64,000 bases of DNA from an uncultured Bacteroidia bacterium. GTDB taxonomy: Bacteria; Bacteroidota; Bacteroidia; Bacteroidales; F082. Positions 1 through 8,020 of the stretch are shown one piece after another. The stretch is taken from contig CACXQV010000005.1 in assembly GCA_902769875.1 (NCBI GenBank), positions 1-64,000 of the forward strand, read 5' to 3'. Made by a program: the position numbers and the translations under genes. Under the pieces are notes generated by a model that did no database searches, was not told the DNA's origin, and saw only the letters and a list, made by a program, of their open reading frames with translations. Positions within the stretch are counted from its first letter, which is position 1. The number at the start of each line of letters is the position of its first letter.

Positions 1-134
1 TATGCCTCTCCCCGCTCCCATGACCCGCTGAAGACAGACTCAAAAACGACCGATTATTGAAACAAATCACCACCGCTTTGGTGCGGTTGCCCTGTTTGCT
101 GTTTAAAATTTTCGCAAAATTACGGAAAAAATCC

Positions 135-142
135 TATCTTTG
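135..142 (+). promoter_or_regulatory. Bacteroidota -7 promoter box of udk
   Basis: TATCTTTG matches the TAnnTTTG -7 consensus of the Bacteroidota primary sigma factor. It lies 22 bases before the ATG at 165, which places the start of udk downstream of it and rules out the longer open frame that begins at 57. Confidence 0.65.
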
Positions 143-164
143 TGCCATCAAAAAACACAAGAAA

Positions 165-773
165 ATGTTAGTCATTGGAATTGCAGGCGGTTCAGGTTCG
201 GGCAAGACCACCGTCGTAAAAGAACTGGTTAACCAGTTGCCTGACAACTCAGTATCAGTCATTTCGCAGGATGCTTATTACTTCGACAACGGCGACAAAT
301 CGCCAGAGGAGAAGAAGCAAATCAACTTCGACCATCCCGACGCCATCGAGTGGGATTTGCTCATCGACCACTTGGACCGTCTCAAACGAGGCGAGACCAT
401 CCCGATGCCGATTTACACTTACGTCACTTGCGCCCGCTCGAAGGAGGTGATTTATGTGCATCCCACCGAGGTCATCATCGTGGAGGGTATCATGGTGTTG
501 ACCCAAGAGGAGCTTCGCAAGCGTATGGATATCAAGGTGTTTGTCGATACCGACGGCGACGAGCGTTTGATGCGCATCATCCGCCGCGACATCGCCGAGC
601 GTGGCCGGACGTGGGAAGACGTGCTGCGTCACTACCAGACTTTTGTCAAACCTATGCACCAACAGTTCATCGAGCCTACAAAACGCACCGCCGACATCAT
701 CCTTCCGCGTGGCTCAAGCCCCGTGGTGGTCGACATTCTGGCTTCGAGGATTAGGATGCACTTGGGGAAGTAG
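165..773 (+). CDS. udk: Uridine kinase
   Basis: Phosphorylates uridine and cytidine to UMP and CMP with ATP or GTP in the cytosolic pyrimidine salvage pathway. The 202-residue protein opens with MLVIGIAGGSGSGKTT, a P-loop at residues 8-16, followed by the family features SQDAYY near 35 and FDHPDAIEW near 58 that bind the nucleoside. Length is normal for Udk. The frame is open back to 57, but the upstream residues are unlike the family and a -7 box lies at 135-142, so the ATG at 165 is chosen. A bidirectional hairpin terminator follows at 795-826. Family assignment is secure; alternative nucleoside kinase specificity cannot be excluded. Confidence 0.93.
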   Translation: MLVIGIAGGSGSGKTTVVKELVNQLPDNSVSVISQDAYYFDNGDKSPEEKKQINFDHPDAIEWDLLIDHLDRLKRGETIPMPIYTYVTCARSKEVIYVHPTEVIIVEGIMVLTQEELRKRMDIKVFVDTDGDERLMRIIRRDIAERGRTWEDVLRHYQTFVKPMHQQFIEPTKRTADIILPRGSSPVVVDILASRIRMHLGK

Positions 774-794
774 TTGGAATACAATACAAAAACC

Positions 795-826
795 AAAAGA
801 GCCGCGCATTTCCGCTCGGCTCTTTT
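795..826. terminator. Bidirectional hairpin terminator between udk and tRNA-Gln
   Basis: AAAAGAGCC pairs with GGCTCTTTT around a 14-base loop, with A and T runs on both sides. It can end udk on the plus strand and the tRNA transcript on the minus strand. Confidence 0.7.
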
Positions 827-831
827 GCTTG

Positions 832-904
832 TTGCCCAACCAGGGTTCGAACCTGGACTTTACTGATCCAGAGTCAGTCGTGTTGCCAATTACACCATTG
901 GGCA
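832..904 (-). tRNA. tRNA-Gln (anticodon CTG)
   Basis: The reverse complement folds as a cloverleaf: acceptor TGCCCAA with TTGGGCA and discriminator A, T arm with GGTTCGAACC, anticodon stem ACTGA/TCAGT and a seven-base loop CTCTGGA. The anticodon read from the loop is CTG, which decodes CAG glutamine codons. CCA is not encoded. It is a single gene with no neighbouring tRNA in the window, which suggests that another tRNA-Gln (TTG) exists elsewhere in the genome. Confidence 0.92.
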
Positions 905-1014
905 TCGATAACGGCTGCAAAAATACGCTTTTTTTGAATGCCGCAAGAAAAAAATGAAGAAAATTTTTCGGTTTTTTTGCCGAAGCAAGGCAAAAGCCTC
1001 TAAGGTGTTTGTTT

Positions 1015-1800
1015 TCAATACTTGTTGAAGCGCGACCCCCAGTTGTACGACAGCATAAACGTGAGGTAGAACATGCGGCCCCGCTCCGAATCCATAATGG
1101 AAACGCCCAATGGGAAGAACTCGGCCTTCACATCCACTTGGATGGCTTGGACCCGTGTGCGCGACTTGCCCATGTCGAAACTCAGTCCCGCCGAAGCGTG
1201 TATGCCGGGCGACGGCCGTGTTTCAATAAGGCCTTTGGTGAACGAGGCCCTTCCAACGATGTCGAGGTTCTCACGGAAAGTGTCTTCCTCAATCTTTTCA
1301 TAAAAGCCTGAACCACTCGGCTGATAGGTGACCACATAGTAGTAATAAGGCTTGAGCAAAGCCAGCGAAGCCCCTACCTCGTAGGTCCAGCGCGTTTCGA
1401 TGCCGCCCCAATAGGGTTTGCCGAAGATGCGCCGCTCTTGACCGTAGCCGAAACGAAGGACGAAGACACTGTTCAGCTTGCCGTAAACGAAAGGCCGGCT
1501 GTTGTAATGCGAGAGGTTCACCGTCTTGATTTCCTTCAGCGAATGGAGCGAGACGACTTCAGTCTCCCAGTTGTTCGTCACGTTGATGCTTTTGATGCGC
1601 CCCAACTTGAACCCCGCCCCAAAGCCTTGGGAATGGATGCCTACGTTGAAGGTCTTTTGCCGGGTGTAGATGATGCGCTCGTCGATGGGCTTGTCGTCAT
1701 CGCTTTGTATGTCGATGTTTTGGGCGGGCAACAAAAAAGCACACGCTCCAAAAAGCGTGAGCAAGATGCTTCGCAATAGCGGCTGTCTGAGGGCAATCAT
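1015..1800 (-). CDS. Exported protein, probable outer-membrane beta-barrel (function unknown)
   Basis: About 261 residues with an N-terminal signal peptide (LLRSILLTLFGACAFLLPAQ) and no later membrane helix. The mature part alternates polar and hydrophobic residues, is rich in Tyr, Phe and Gly (for example LLKPYYYYVVTY) and ends on an aromatic residue, which suggests an outer-membrane beta-barrel. I recognise no named family. The frame is open to 1818; I prefer the ATG at 1800 because GGGAGG lies seven bases before it, while the ATG at 1806 would be one base from that site. It starts 26 bases after the small lipoprotein gene on the same strand, so the two probably form one transcript. Confidence 0.7.
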   Translation of the reverse strand: MIALRQPLLRSILLTLFGACAFLLPAQNIDIQSDDDKPIDERIIYTRQKTFNVGIHSQGFGAGFKLGRIKSINVTNNWETEVVSLHSLKEIKTVNLSHYNSRPFVYGKLNSVFVLRFGYGQERRIFGKPYWGGIETRWTYEVGASLALLKPYYYYVVTYQPSGSGFYEKIEEDTFRENLDIVGRASFTKGLIETRPSPGIHASAGLSFDMGKSRTRVQAIQVDVKAEFFPLGVSIMDSERGRMFYLTFMLSYNWGSRFNKY

Positions 1801-1825
1801 AGCCATGCCTCCCAACACCTATTAA

Positions 1826-1957
1826 TTAATAGCGCGTTTCTTTGATGTACTTTGACGATTCGCCGTAGGCCGGGCAGCTCTTGTTTGAACCGCACGAAGT
1901 CATAATAATGCCTGAAACAAAGGCGATTAGCAACGCGATGGCAATTCTTCTCTTCAT
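1826..1957 (-). CDS. Small conserved-type lipoprotein, 43 residues
   Basis: Short gene read directly from the minus strand: it begins MKRRIAIALLIAFV and has the lipobox-like IIMTSC, then GSNKSCPAYGE and ends ETRY before TAA. The N-terminus is a lipoprotein signal peptide with Cys 22 as the probable lipidated residue, leaving a mature peptide of only 22 residues with a second Cys in the motif SCPAY. No function can be assigned. It is the first gene of a probable two-gene unit with the exported protein at 1015-1800. Start and stop are unambiguous in this frame, and the signal sequence makes a chance frame unlikely. Confidence 0.6.
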   Translation of the reverse strand: MKRRIAIALLIAFVSGIIMTSCGSNKSCPAYGESSKYIKETRY

Positions 1958-2061
1958 CTTGATGAAATTTGATATGCAAAATAACGGATTTTTCTCGGAA
2001 AAATTATCATCTTTGCAGAACTTTTTGTGAAAAATCGTGCTTTCGACATGTTTTGGCTCCA

Positions 2062-2078
2062 GAGCTTGTCGAAGGGCC
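2062..2078. repeat. Short dispersed repeat GAGCYTGTCGAA, copy 1
   Basis: GAGCTTGTCGAAGGGCC just upstream of ung. Related copies occur at 12381, 41508 and 42953. Here it lies in the upstream extension of the ung frame. Confidence 0.6.
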
Positions 2079-2095
2079 TACCAATGATAGAAACC

Positions 2096-2773
2096 ATGGA
2101 AGTGAAGAAACCCGACATCGACGAAAGTTGGTATCAAGTGCTGCGACCCCAGTTTGAGGCTCCCTATTTCGCTGACCTCAAGTCGTTCTTGGTCAGCGAG
2201 AAGCGGCAATATGCCGTTTATCCTCCTGGACCGCTGATTTTCAATGCCTTCAACCTTACGCCATTCGACAAGGTGAAGGTTGTCATTTTGGGCCAGGACC
2301 CTTATCACGGACCGGGTCAGGCGCACGGGCTTTCGTTTTCGGTGCCTGATGGCGTGCCTTTTCCGCCCAGCCTCCAGAACATCTTCAAGGAGTTGCACGA
2401 CGACTTGGGCGTGCCTATGGCGCGGTCGGGCAATCTTGAGAAGTGGGCAAGGGAAGGGGTGCTGCTTTTGAACGCCTCGCTGACAGTGCGTGCCGGACAG
2501 GCTGCCTCGCACTCGCGCCACGGCTGGGAACAATTCACCGATGCGGCCATCCGCGCCTTGTCGGAGCAACGGGAGCATATCGTGTTCATCCTTTGGGGCA
2601 ACTACGCCATCGCCAAACAGGCCTTGATTGACCCCTTCAAGCACTTGATCTTGAAGTCGGTGCATCCGTCGCCGCTGTCGGCCAGCAGGGGATTCTTCGG
2701 CTGCCATCATTTCTCACAAACGAACAATTATTTGATACAGAACGGAATAGAACCTATTGATTGGAGTTTATAG
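2096..2773 (+). CDS. ung: Uracil-DNA glycosylase, family 1
   Basis: Removes uracil from DNA after cytosine deamination or dUTP incorporation, the first step of base excision repair. The 225-residue protein carries the family 1 water-activating motif GQDPYHG at 66-72 (catalytic Asp 68), the uracil-binding [10 protein letters not shown] block, and the DNA-intercalation motif HPSPLSA near 190. The open frame extends to 2027, but that part contains a dispersed repeat (2062-2078) and is unlike Ung, so [12 protein letters not shown] at 2096 is preferred; 2084 is the other candidate. It stands alone between a small envelope pair and a repeat element. Confidence 0.95.
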   Translation: MEVKKPDIDESWYQVLRPQFEAPYFADLKSFLVSEKRQYAVYPPGPLIFNAFNLTPFDKVKVVILGQDPYHGPGQAHGLSFSVPDGVPFPPSLQNIFKELHDDLGVPMARSGNLEKWAREGVLLLNASLTVRAGQAASHSRHGWEQFTDAAIRALSEQREHIVFILWGNYAIAKQALIDPFKHLILKSVHPSPLSASRGFFGCHHFSQTNNYLIQNGIEPIDWSL

Positions 2774-2775
2774 AG

Positions 2776-2937
2776 AAACTACGGATTACGCGGATGAAAC
2801 GGATTTTGACAAAGGATATAAAGGACGCGAGTGCTCCATTTGAACGGATTCTTTCTGGCGTTAGCCAATCTGTAAATTGGGCGCCTGCATCCATGGAAGA
2901 TAGGAAGGAATCTGTAAAATCCGTGAAATCAGTAGTT
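2776..2937. repeat. MITE-like inverted repeat element, copy A (about 162 bp)
   Basis: The gap between ung and rdgB begins AAACTACGGATTACGCGGAT and ends AAATCCGTGAAATCAGTAGTT-like sequence, so its ends are imperfect inverted repeats. A second element with the same ends and nearly the same length lies at 19786-19953. No coding frame is supported inside. This fits a non-autonomous transposable element or a large REP-type palindrome. Confidence 0.65.
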
Positions 2938-2956
2938 AAGAATAAAATATGAGACA

Positions 2957-3538
2957 ATGAAACAAATCGTCTTTGCCACCAACAACAAGAACAAATTGCG
3001 CGAAATGCGCGAGATTATGGACGGCCTTTATGAGGTGCTGGGCCTCGACGACATCGGCTGCCACGAGGAAATCATCGAGGATGCCGACTCCATCGAAGGC
3101 AACGCCAAGATCAAGGCGGACTTTGTCACGAACAAATATCATGTTGACTGCTTTGCCGATGACACGGGACTCGAAGTGGAAGCCTTGGGCGGTGCGCCGG
3201 GGGTGTATTCGGCGCGTTATGCCGGCGAGCATTGCAGCTATCAGGACAACGTGGACAAGATGCTTGCCGCTATGAAAGGCCAAACCAACCGCAAGGCGGC
3301 CTTCCGCACTTGCATTGCGCTGAACCTCAACGGGAAATCCTATCTCTTTGAAGGCCGTTGCGACGGAAAAATCACCGAGCAACAGCGCGGCACTGAGGGC
3401 TTCGGCTACGACCCCATCTTCCAGCCCGACGGTTTCGACCAGACCTTTGCCGAATTGGGTCACGAAGTGAAAAACGCCATCAGCCATCGTGGTCGCGCCA
3501 CGCAAAAACTGATAGCGTTTTTGAGGGATTTGGGGTGA
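2957..3538 (+). CDS. rdgB: dITP/XTP pyrophosphatase (RdgB/HAM1 family)
   Basis: Hydrolyses non-canonical purine nucleoside triphosphates (dITP, XTP, ITP) to monophosphates and pyrophosphate, keeping them out of DNA and RNA. The 193-residue protein has the family signatures FATNNKNK at 6-13, the catalytic ADDTGLEV at 67-74, GAPGVYSARYAG at 79-90, the substrate-binding GFGYDPIF and a C-terminal SHRGRA. All catalytic residues seem present and the length is typical. It faces alaS convergently; a GC hairpin at about 3581-3606 lies between the two stop codons. Confidence 0.95.
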   Translation: MKQIVFATNNKNKLREMREIMDGLYEVLGLDDIGCHEEIIEDADSIEGNAKIKADFVTNKYHVDCFADDTGLEVEALGGAPGVYSARYAGEHCSYQDNVDKMLAAMKGQTNRKAAFRTCIALNLNGKSYLFEGRCDGKITEQQRGTEGFGYDPIFQPDGFDQTFAELGHEVKNAISHRGRATQKLIAFLRDLG

Positions 3539-3580
3539 ATCAGCATCTTTTTGCAAAGTCCTGAAAGGACGGCCCCTTTA

Positions 3581-3610
3581 CACCCCGATATGCAATGCCG
3601 GGTTTTATAT
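3581..3610. terminator. Possible bidirectional terminator between rdgB and alaS
   Basis: CCCCG and CCGGG-type arms around ATATGCAATG followed by TTTTAT, in the convergent gap between the rdgB and alaS stop codons. The overlap with the alaS end makes the exact boundary uncertain. Confidence 0.4.
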
Positions 3611-6214
3611 CCTCTCCTTCAGCATCTCCATCGCCTTCGACAGTCCGTCGGCGTTGCGGCCTCCGGCCACGCAGAGCGTCTTTTGTCCGCCGCCGCCGCC
3701 TTGTATTTCCTTGGCCACCTCGCGGATGAGCTTGGTGGCATCCAAACCTTTGGTTTCGGCGAAGGCTTCGGGCAGCAGCAAACAGAGCGCGGGCTTGCCC
3801 TCAGCGACCGAACCTAAGATGGCCAAGGTGTTTTCGTCCATCTGCTTGAGCAGCAGGGCGATGTTGCGAAGCTGGTCGCCAGTGCAGGTCAGGGTTTCGG
3901 TGATGAGTTTGTAGCCTTCATGATCACTGGCTTGTTGAAGCAGTTTCTCGGCCACGCCTTGTGCCTTCTCTTGCATGAGGCGTTCCACTTCTTTCTTCAG
4001 GGCGGAGTTTTGCTCGTTGAGCGAGGCAACGGCTTTCACCAAGTCGGGCGACTTGACGCACTCGCGCAGGCGGCTGATGAGGTCCAACTGCTCGTCAAGA
4101 TAGTCCTCCACGGCCTCTCCCGTGATGGCCTCGATGCGGCGGATGCCCGCTGCAATGGCGCCTTCGCTCACAATCTTGAACATCCCGATGTTGCCCGTGG
4201 CTGAGGTGTGGCAGCCGCCGCAAAGCTCCATCGAATAGTCCTTGTCGAACACCACCACGCGCACCTTGTCTCCATATTTCTCACCAAACAATGCCGTGGC
4301 TCCCATGGCTTTAGCCTCATCAATCGGAATTTCGGCGTAGGTCACGTTGGGAATGTTCTCGCGGATTTTCCGGTTCACGATTTTCTCCACTTGTCGGATT
4401 TCGTCTTGGGTCATCTTGGCGAAATGGCTGAAGTCGAAGCGCAGGCGTTGGTCGTCGACCAAGCTGCCCTTTTGCTCGACGTGCGAACCTAACACTTGCC
4501 TCAATGCTGCATGCATCAGGTGGGTCGCGCTGTGGTTGTTGGCAATGCGCTGACGGCGATCGGCATCAACAACGGCTGTGAAAGCCACTTCGGGATTCTG
4601 CGGCAGCTGCTCGGTGATGTGAATGACGAGGTTGTTCTCCTTGATGGTATTCACGATGTTAATTGTTTCGTTCTCAGAGGTTAATGTGCCGGTGTCGCCC
4701 ACTTCGCCGCCCATTTCGGCATAGAACGGTGTGCGGTCGAGGACGATTTCGAAATGCGTCTTTTTCTTGGCCACTACTTCGCGGAAACGCAAGATGTGGC
4801 TCTCGCATGTCAAGTCGGTATAGCCTACGAATTCGGTGGGTTGTTCGCTTTCGTTCACCACCACCCAGTCGCCGTTGGCTTTTTCGGCGGCCTTGCGCGA
4901 GCGGTTTTTCTGCTCTTCGAGGTTGGCCTTGAAGCCGTCCATGTCCACCTGAATCCCTTTCTCGTTGGCCATCAGTTGGGTGAGGTCGATGGGGAATCCG
5001 AAGGTGTCGAACAGCTCGAAGGCGAAGTTGCCGTCGATGTCTTGGTTGGGATGTTGTTCCACATAGCCCTCGAAGCGTTTGATGCCTTGGGCCAAGGTGC
5101 GCAAAAACGAAGCCTCTTCCTCGCGGATGACCTTGCCTACCAATTCCTGTTGTGCCTTGATTTCTGGGAAGTTATGCTCCATCTGTTGCACAAGGATGGG
5201 GAGCAGGTTGCAAACGAAAGGCTCTTCGAAGCCGAGGAAGGTGAAGCCGTAGCGCACGGCGCGGCGCAACACGCGGCGGATGACGTAGCCCGCCCCGTTG
5301 TTCGACGGCAGCTGCCCGTCGGCGATGGCGAAGCTGACGGCCCTCAAGTGGTCGGCGATGACGCGCATGGCCACGTCCGTTTTTTCGGCCTTGCCGTATT
5401 CGATGCCTGCCATTTTTGCAATGGCTTGGATGATAGGCTGGAACACGTCTGTGTCGTAGTTTGAGGTCTTGCCTTGCAGCACGCGCACCAAGCGTTCAAA
5501 GCCCATTCCCGTGTCGACGTGTTTGGCGGGGAGCTCCACCAAATGGCCGTCGGCCATGCGGTTGTATTGCATGAACACGAGGTTCCATATTTCAATCACC
5601 TGCGGGTCGTCCTTGTTCACTAAGTCGCGCCCGGCAATCTGTTTGCGGGCTGCGTCGTCGCGTAGGTCGATGTGGATTTCGGAGCAGGGGCCGCAGGGGC
5701 CGGTTTCGCCCATCTCCCAGAAGTTGTCCTTCTTGTTGCCGTAGATGATGCGGTCTTCGCTGACGTGTTCCTTCCAGTAGCCGTAGGCTTCCATGTCGGC
5801 GGGCTGCCCGTCTTTTTCGTCGCCGCCGAAAACGGTGACATACAGCCGGTCCTTGTCGATTTTCACCACCTCGGTCAGGTATTCCCATGCGTAGGCGATG
5901 GCTTCTTTCTTGAAATAGTCGCCAAACGACCAATTGCCGAGCATTTCGAACATCGTGTGGTGGTAGGTGTCGTGCCCAACTTCCTCAAGGTCATTGTGTT
6001 TGCCCGAAACGCGCAGGCATTTCTGCGTGTCGGCGGCGCGGCGCCATTTTGAGGGCTGGTTGCCCAAGAAGATGTCCTTGAATTGGTTCATGCCGGCGTT
6101 GGTGAACATCAAGGTGGGGTCGTTTTTGACCACGATGGGTGCCGATGGCACAATGGCATGCTCCTTCGAACGGAAAAAGTCCAAGAAGCTATTTCTAATC
6201 TCGTATGCGTTCAT
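3605..6214 (-). CDS. alaS: Alanine--tRNA ligase
   Basis: Charges tRNA-Ala with alanine and edits mischarged Ser and Gly. The 869-residue protein has the class II aminoacylation domain from residue 1 (FRSKEHAIVPSAP, motif 1 region; GRDLVNKDDPQVIEIWNLVF), the tRNA recognition region, the editing domain with zinc ligands HSATH and CGGCHTSATGNIG, and a C-terminal coiled-coil plus C-Ala domain ending in GGGGGQ and KAMEMLKERI. Length and order are those of full AlaS. The start at MNAYEIRNSFLDFF is supported by a minus-strand -7 box at 6265-6272. It diverges from the M23 peptidase gene with back-to-back promoters. Confidence 0.97.
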   Translation of the reverse strand: MNAYEIRNSFLDFFRSKEHAIVPSAPIVVKNDPTLMFTNAGMNQFKDIFLGNQPSKWRRAADTQKCLRVSGKHNDLEEVGHDTYHHTMFEMLGNWSFGDYFKKEAIAYAWEYLTEVVKIDKDRLYVTVFGGDEKDGQPADMEAYGYWKEHVSEDRIIYGNKKDNFWEMGETGPCGPCSEIHIDLRDDAARKQIAGRDLVNKDDPQVIEIWNLVFMQYNRMADGHLVELPAKHVDTGMGFERLVRVLQGKTSNYDTDVFQPIIQAIAKMAGIEYGKAEKTDVAMRVIADHLRAVSFAIADGQLPSNNGAGYVIRRVLRRAVRYGFTFLGFEEPFVCNLLPILVQQMEHNFPEIKAQQELVGKVIREEEASFLRTLAQGIKRFEGYVEQHPNQDIDGNFAFELFDTFGFPIDLTQLMANEKGIQVDMDGFKANLEEQKNRSRKAAEKANGDWVVVNESEQPTEFVGYTDLTCESHILRFREVVAKKKTHFEIVLDRTPFYAEMGGEVGDTGTLTSENETINIVNTIKENNLVIHITEQLPQNPEVAFTAVVDADRRQRIANNHSATHLMHAALRQVLGSHVEQKGSLVDDQRLRFDFSHFAKMTQDEIRQVEKIVNRKIRENIPNVTYAEIPIDEAKAMGATALFGEKYGDKVRVVVFDKDYSMELCGGCHTSATGNIGMFKIVSEGAIAAGIRRIEAITGEAVEDYLDEQLDLISRLRECVKSPDLVKAVASLNEQNSALKKEVERLMQEKAQGVAEKLLQQASDHEGYKLITETLTCTGDQLRNIALLLKQMDENTLAILGSVAEGKPALCLLLPEAFAETKGLDATKLIREVAKEIQGGGGGQKTLCVAGGRNADGLSKAMEMLKERI

Positions 6215-6264
6215 TTATAATGAGTTATGTGTTTCTTTCCAAAAAAATGCTTCAAATAATCGCG

Positions 6265-6292
6265 CAAAGTTACGGTAAAAATTCTATTTTTG
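6265..6292. promoter_or_regulatory. Back-to-back -7 boxes of alaS and the M23 peptidase gene
   Basis: CAAAGTTA at 6265-6272 is TAACTTTG on the minus strand, facing alaS. TATTTTTG at 6285-6292 faces the peptidase gene. The two boxes are only 12 bases apart, so the two transcripts probably compete for polymerase. Confidence 0.6.
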
Positions 6293-6344
6293 CGCAATAG
6301 AATTTGATTTTGGCCGTTATTTAATGCTGATTTCGCAGGCGCTT

Positions 6345-7319
6345 ATGGCAAAACAAAAGCAATACATATTCAACCAACTGACACAGAGTTTCGAGGTGCT
6401 TGAAACCTCAAGGGCGAGGCGCATCTTGCGTTTTGTCTTGGTTTTGTTTGCGGTGTTGGGCGTCGCTTTCCTGTTTGCCATCTTGCTTTTCACCTTTTTC
6501 AAGTCGCCGAAGGAGATGATGCAGGCGCGCGAACTGGATTACATGAAACTGCAATACGAAATCATGAACGACCGGCTTGACAATATGGAGATGCTGCTCA
6601 CCGATATGGAGGAGCGCGACAACAACCTCTATCGCGTCATGTTCGAGGCCGACCCCATCCCCGGCTCGGTGCGCAGGGCGGGCTTCGCCGATGCCGACCG
6701 CTACGCCAAACTGATCGGCTACCGCAATTCGGAACAGGTGCTGAACGCCGCCCGAAAATTGGATGTCGTTGCAAGCCAGCTGTATAACCAGTCGGTGTCG
6801 TACGACACGTTGTTTGCCATGGCACGCAACAAGTCTGACATGTTGGCTCACATCCCGGCCATTTTCCCCTTGAAGGAAACCGAGGTGAAATACATCTCGT
6901 CGACCTACGGCCATCGACCCGACCCGATTTACAAGGTGTCGAAGTTCCACGGCGGCATCGATTTCTCTGCCCCGATGGGCACCGAGGTCTATGCCACGGG
7001 CGACGGCGTGGTGAGCGAGGTGGAAAACTCGCTTTGGGGCTACGGCAACATGGTGACCATAGACCACGGCTTCAACTATGTGACCCGCTATGCTCACCTC
7101 CAAAAGGCCGCCGTGCGCAAAGGACAAAAGGTGAAACGCGGACAACTGATTGGTTATGTGGGCGATACGGGAAAAACAACAGGAATACACCTGCATTATG
7201 AAGTGCGCAAAAACGACGTGCCCATCAACCCAATCAACTTCTTCTACAGCGACCTCACCCCCGACGAGTACGAACAGATTCTGGAACAATCGGCCTTGCC
7301 CACCCAAACGATGGATTGA
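6345..7319 (+). CDS. M23 family metallopeptidase, membrane anchored
   Basis: Probable zinc peptidase that cleaves peptide cross-links of peptidoglycan. The 324-residue protein has a basic N-terminus, one membrane helix (FVLVLFAVLGVAFLFAILLF, near 27-46), a coiled-coil stretch, then the LytM/M23 domain with FHGGIDFSAP (first zinc ligands His and Asp) and HLHYEV (HxH) near the end. These active-site residues are intact, so it is more likely an enzyme than an inactive EnvC/NlpD-type activator. The start at MAKQKQYIFNQL is chosen over the ATG at 6324. The MerR gene follows 30 bases later on the same strand. Confidence 0.88.
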   Translation: MAKQKQYIFNQLTQSFEVLETSRARRILRFVLVLFAVLGVAFLFAILLFTFFKSPKEMMQARELDYMKLQYEIMNDRLDNMEMLLTDMEERDNNLYRVMFEADPIPGSVRRAGFADADRYAKLIGYRNSEQVLNAARKLDVVASQLYNQSVSYDTLFAMARNKSDMLAHIPAIFPLKETEVKYISSTYGHRPDPIYKVSKFHGGIDFSAPMGTEVYATGDGVVSEVENSLWGYGNMVTIDHGFNYVTRYAHLQKAAVRKGQKVKRGQLIGYVGDTGKTTGIHLHYEVRKNDVPINPINFFYSDLTPDEYEQILEQSALPTQTMD

Positions 7320-7349
7320 AAACACGGCATATATATTAATAGGTGTAAG

Positions 7350-7697
7350 ATGGAACCCAACACGACAACCGGCAAATACTATTATTCGATAGGGGAGGTG
7401 GCGGCCATGTTTGGCGTCAGCACCTCGATGATCCGCTATTGGGAGAAGGAGTTCGACGTGTTGCGCCCGCGCAAAAACAAGAAAGGCAACCGCATCTTCA
7501 CCGACCGCGACGTGCGCTATGTACACGTCATCTATCAGTTGCTCAAGGTGAAAGGCTACACCCTCGCCGGTGCCAAGCAAGCCCTCAGCGAGCGTTTTAG
7601 CGACTATGAGGAACGTGTTGTGCTGTTGGAAACACTCGCCAAAACCCGTGGCTTTTTGTTGGACTTGGACAAGGCTTTGGCGGCGAAAAGCAAGTAG
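7350..7697 (+). CDS. MerR family transcriptional regulator
   Basis: 115-residue DNA-binding protein with the MerR winged-helix signature YYYSIGEVAAMFGVSTSMIRYWE at about 11-33, followed by the wing (GNRIFTDRDVRYV) and a short helical tail. It lacks a recognisable metal or drug-binding C-terminal domain, as is usual for the short MerR proteins that follow M23 peptidase genes in Bacteroidota. The ligand and target promoters are unknown. It probably shares a transcript with the peptidase upstream. Confidence 0.87.
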   Translation: MEPNTTTGKYYYSIGEVAAMFGVSTSMIRYWEKEFDVLRPRKNKKGNRIFTDRDVRYVHVIYQLLKVKGYTLAGAKQALSERFSDYEERVVLLETLAKTRGFLLDLDKALAAKSK

Positions 7698-7765
7698 TGG
7701 AATAATAATCCACAAATAAAACGAAAAAAAAGTTCTTCAGTTGTCACTATGAACAAAATTATTCG

Positions 7766-7773
7766 TATTTTTG
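7766..7773 (+). promoter_or_regulatory. -7 box ahead of the small peptide and fimbrillin-like gene
   Basis: TATTTTTG, with the first downstream start codon at 7841, giving a leader of about 60 bases. It probably drives both the 48-residue peptide gene and the lipoprotein gene. Confidence 0.55.
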
Positions 7774-7840
7774 CAGCGTAAATCTGAACATGAGAAACAA
7801 CTTAATTCACTTAATTATTAATAATTAAATTCAAACACAA

Positions 7841-7987
7841 ATGAAAAAAACACTTAAAATGTATGTGGCTCCTAAAGCCGAGCTCATCAAAATGGAACTG
7901 CAGAGCGTGTTGTGCTCTTCGGTGCAAACAACTAACTTCGATGGAACTGGTTTGCAACTTACAAACAAGTCGGGTAGTTGGAATTGA
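7841..7987 (+). CDS. Small conserved-type peptide upstream of fimbrillin-like gene, 48 residues
   Basis: Begins MKKTLKMYVAPKAELIKMEL and continues QSVLCSSVQTT to end GSWN. It has the pattern of very short Bacteroidota peptides with a Lys-rich start, a Tyr-x-x-Pro core, acidic hydrophobic middle and a Cys-Ser pair. It has no proper signal peptide. It ends 33 bases before the fimbrillin-like lipoprotein, and one promoter seems to serve both. I infer that it is a real gene from start context, position and pattern; its role is unknown and a regulatory leader peptide is also possible. Confidence 0.55.
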   Translation: MKKTLKMYVAPKAELIKMELQSVLCSSVQTTNFDGTGLQLTNKSGSWN

Positions 7988-8020
7988 AAATGATGTATAA
8001 CTAATTAAAATTCGAGAAAA

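Noticed and set aside
1-60. Possible tail of an upstream gene ending at a TGA at 58-60
   Set aside because: Only 19 codons are visible and no family pattern is seen; the other two frames are closed, but this is not enough to claim a gene.
2761-2957. Two opposed open frames of about 65 codons between ung and rdgB
   Set aside because: Both lie inside the MITE-like element and mirror its inverted repeats.
6408-7715. 435-codon open frame antisense to the M23 peptidase and MerR genes
   Set aside because: It mirrors two well-supported genes; long antisense frames arise here from codon bias.
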